Shown: piece after piece, positions 15,757 to 16,261 of the stretch
How the letters are laid out: each line of letters begins with the position of its first letter
Position numbering within the stretch: the stretch's first letter is position 1
Source of the DNA: Verrucomicrobiaceae bacterium
GTDB lineage: Bacteria > Verrucomicrobiota > Verrucomicrobiae > Verrucomicrobiales > Akkermansiaceae
Assembly (NCBI GenBank): GCA_947372405.1
Contig: CANBTO010000042.1
Span: 1 to 16,261 of the forward strand
Direction: 5' to 3'
DNA: 16,261 bases
The notes under the pieces: generated by a model
What the model was told of the DNA's origin: nothing
The model's database searches: none
The model's input: the letters and a program-made list of their open reading frames with translations, nothing else
Translations under genes and position numbers: made by a program

Positions 15757-15934
15757 TGGCCTGTCCCGAATGGCACGGGATTAAGCACTGATCTGAAACG
15801 GAGCGCTGGCTTCAGCCGGCCGGAAAACCCGGTGCCGCAGGATCGGCCGGCTGAAGTCGGCGCTCCGTGACCAGGCCCAGCTTTGACGGAACTCGTCTTA
15901 ATCCCGTGCCATTCTGGCCTGTCCCGCTGTCATG
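15757..15934. repeat. Nested inverted-repeat element (MITE/REP-like), including 38-bp repeat copy B
   Basis: Outer arms AATGGCACGGGATTAAG (15769-15785) and its exact complement (15897-15913) pair over 17 bp. Inner arms 15798-15822 and 15844-15868 pair over 25 bp with two G-T wobbles only, around a 21-base loop. The 12-mer TGGCCTGTCCCG abuts the element on both sides (15757-15768 and 15915-15926). Copy B of the 38-bp repeat (15897-15934) covers the right outer arm and the flanking 12-mer. No coding capacity was found. It looks like a non-autonomous mobile or REP-type element. Confidence 0.8.
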
Positions 15935-15964
15935 CGGACTGGTACCAAAGATGCGCCGCAATCC

Positions 15965-16261
15965 TCAACGACGGCGTCTCGCATTGAAGACTAGGGACAG
16001 CATGCCGATCATGGACATGACAAACGCGGAAGGTTCTGGAACCGCAGCAGGTGCCATCGGAGCGAAATTCGCGATGGCAGTGCCAACATTCCGGTTCACG
16101 TCCAAAAACCCGATATCTTTTTGAGTCAAAAGCGAGAAGCCGATGTTGGGGTTGATGTTGGAAGGGATTGTACCTCCTGAGAAAGTATAAGTTCCAGTGG
16201 AGGAATTAAAATCCCAACCTGGCATGTCGGACTGCTGTATTGAACTGCCGCCGTCACCGCT
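15965..16261 (-). CDS. C-terminus of a PEP-CTERM sorted exported protein (5' end outside window)
   Basis: The frame is open to the window edge and 98 codons are visible. The extreme C-terminus is a PEP-CTERM signal: VPEPSAFVMSMIGML, a short hydrophobic helix ending SLVF, then the basic cluster NARRRR. Such tails target exported proteins to the exosortase (XrtA-type) system, which cuts near PEP and usually accompanies exopolysaccharide production. The preceding part (WDFNSSTGTYTFSGGTI, Gly/Ser/Asn-rich) looks like a beta-rich surface protein, but its domain lies outside the window. No exosortase gene is seen here. The stop is 30 bp from the nested inverted repeat. Confidence 0.88.
   Translation of the reverse strand, partial: SGDGGSSIQQSDMPGWDFNSSTGTYTFSGGTIPSNINPNIGFSLLTQKDIGFLDVNRNVGTAIANFAPMAPAAVPEPSAFVMSMIGMLSLVFNARRRR

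Noticed and set aside
15289..15934. CRISPR array made from the repeats after hisF
   Set aside because: Only two distant copies and one inverted-repeat structure; no regular spacer spacing and no cas genes.

Overview
The window looks like chromosomal DNA from a Gram-negative, GC-rich bacterium of the Verrucomicrobiota, perhaps near Luteolibacter or Haloferula. That placement is inference. It rests on a PEP-CTERM sorting tail on a secreted protein, an LPS-export/Kdo gene block, a cbb3 oxidase with fused ccoN and ccoO, and start codons that lack Shine-Dalgarno motifs. No ribosomal RNA or phylogenetic marker is present to prove it.

Layout. (1) 1-1308, + strand: the 3' part of a membrane-anchored potassium-channel-type protein with two NAD-binding (TrkA-N/RCK) folds. 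(2) 1271-2415, - strand: remains of a defence-type module. A DUF1016 (YhcG-like) gene has lost its nuclease domain, and upstream of it lies only the first ~44 codons of a DUF262 (GmrS-like) gene, with a palindromic repeat between them. This debris lies downstream of the 3' end of a tRNA-Arg(ACG) gene (2751-2827). The channel gene and the DUF1016 gene run into each other and both stop abruptly at the same spot. (3) 2937-6458, - strand: a compact cbb3 cytochrome oxidase operon, ccoS-like, fused ccoNO, ccoQ, then a mono-haem ccoP. (4) 6512-7078: an unrecognised protein, followed upstream by a ~200-bp hairpin-rich spacer. (5) 7278-10523, - strand: an envelope operon, DUF1844 gene, kdsA, a fused double-signal-peptide LptC/LptA-like gene, and lptB. 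It makes Kdo and supplies parts of the LPS export machine. (6) 10633-12494: HAD-IB phosphatase (+), Nudix/RppH-like hydrolase (-) and a small secreted protein (+). (7) 12526-14367: an SLC13/DASS-type permease with two RCK-C domains (-). (8) 14516-15286: hisF (+). (9) 15287-16261: a DUF1801 gene enclosed by a 38-bp direct repeat and a large nested inverted repeat, then the C-terminus of a PEP-CTERM protein that continues past the window.

Most of the window is housekeeping. I see no CRISPR array, transposase, intact integrase or complete novel system. The points most worth a second look are the shared truncation junction of the channel and DUF1016 genes, the decayed DUF262/DUF1016 pair next to the tRNA, the LptC/LptA-like fusion with an internal signal peptide, the CcoS-like and CcoQ proteins that share a tail motif, the mono-haem CcoP, and the MITE-like nested inverted repeat with a dispersed 38-bp copy.
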